Source: Paraburkholderia franconis (lineage in GTDB: Bacteria > Pseudomonadota > Gammaproteobacteria > Burkholderiales > Burkholderiaceae). Taken from it: a DNA stretch of 42,721 bases. The notes under the pieces were generated by a model. It had not been told where the DNA came from and ran no database searches. It saw only the letters and a program-made list of their open reading frames with translations. This document shows, in pieces, positions 42,513-42,721 of the stretch. How positions within the stretch are numbered: position 1 is the first letter of the stretch; each line of letters begins with the position of its first letter. The stretch spans positions 1 to 42,721 of the forward strand of contig NZ_WHNP01000059.1 in NCBI RefSeq assembly GCF_009362735.1, in the 5' to 3' direction. The translations under genes and the position numbers were made by a program.

Positions 42513-42721
42513 TTACGAGAGTCTTGGCACACCCAGCCGATCGAAGTATGCGAGGGTCAGCACGCGATTCAGGAGCTGGCCGCTGTTACGCCACCAGCGA
42601 CGGCTGTTCGCCGCCACCTGGTGCGCCACAGCGGACGGTGCCCCCAGCGCCCGTAGCTCCCGGTAGATGGTCGGCCCGCGGCGCCATTGCTTAAGCTGGA
42701 TGACGCGCAACCGGTGACGCA
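42513..42721 (-). CDS. Group II intron reverse transcriptase/maturase, C-terminal fragment
   Basis: The last 68 codons of the intron-encoded protein are visible, open to the right edge. The segment VIQLKQWRRGPTIYRELRALG and the later RRWWRNSGQLL and YFDRLGVPRLS are typical of the group II intron maturase-specific domain that follows the RT thumb. This domain binds the intron RNA for splicing and retrohoming. The stop at 42513 precedes domain V by 14 bases. The frame looks intact in the visible part; RT domains are outside the window. Confidence 0.85.
   Translation of the reverse strand, partial: RHRLRVIQLKQWRRGPTIYRELRALGAPSAVAHQVAANSRRWWRNSGQLLNRVLTLAYFDRLGVPRLS

Larger units (their letters stand above)
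42434..42721 (-). mobile_element. 3' part of a group II intron (5' part beyond right edge)
   Basis: On the minus strand the order is maturase C-terminus, a domain V hairpin, a domain VI hairpin and then unrelated sequence leading into the ygiD-like gene. This is the standard 3' organisation of a bacterial retroelement intron. The 3' boundary is near 42427-42436 and cannot be placed exactly. The intron is antisense to the dioxygenase gene, just after its stop. Confidence 0.82.

Overview
The window reads as chromosomal DNA of a Burkholderia sensu lato species, most likely Paraburkholderia. The reasons are a high-GC betaproteobacterial coding style, a phenylacetate gene block split from its epoxidase genes, the order apaG-rpe-gph-trpEGDC, and the order hemA-prfA-prmC-grxD-ubiX. 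This assignment is inference from gene content; no 16S or other marker lies inside the window.

Region by region. Positions 1-300 hold the promoter and boxA-bearing leader of an rRNA operon that runs leftward out of the window. From 307 to 6932 is a phenylacetyl-CoA catabolic block: a leftward enoyl-CoA hydratase and, divergently, paaN, a 3-oxoadipyl-CoA thiolase, paaG, paaI and paaK, with a candidate PaaR-type operator between the two arms. From 7062 to 10509 are mltA, a small membrane protein, apaG, rpe and gph. From 10528 to 14882 is the tryptophan operon trpL-E-G-D-C. It is preceded by a classical attenuator: a 24-codon leader peptide with three Trp codons, an antiterminator hairpin and an overlapping intrinsic terminator. 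From 14911 to 18218 are a CYTH-domain protein, uracil-DNA glycosylase and a secreted cholesterol-oxidase-like GMC flavoenzyme. From 18402 to 23227 are leftward genes azoR, an M61 peptidase, dsbC and a UbiH-family hydroxylase. ychF follows at 23660.

From 25178 to 29475 is a complete sn-glycerol-3-phosphate importer (ugpBAEC), with an unusual array of nested hairpin repeats directly in front of ugpB. ettA, a DUF748-like membrane-anchored protein, a coupled hydrolase pair and a long-form aminopeptidase P follow. From 36238 to 41458 is a housekeeping cluster: an orphan response regulator, hemA, prfA, prmC, grxD and ubiX. A DODA-type dioxygenase comes next. The right edge is the 3' end of a group II intron (maturase C-terminus plus domains V and VI) lying antisense to it.

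Most proteins are ordinary core-genome enzymes. I see no defence system, secretion system or biosynthetic cluster. The least explained material is non-coding. There is a family of hairpin repeats whose stem sequences differ between copies while pairing is kept (21025-21059 and 25025-25157). There is a ~159-bp near-perfect palindrome between ugpC and ettA, a 14-bp tandem repeat at the ugpE stop codon, and the trp attenuator.
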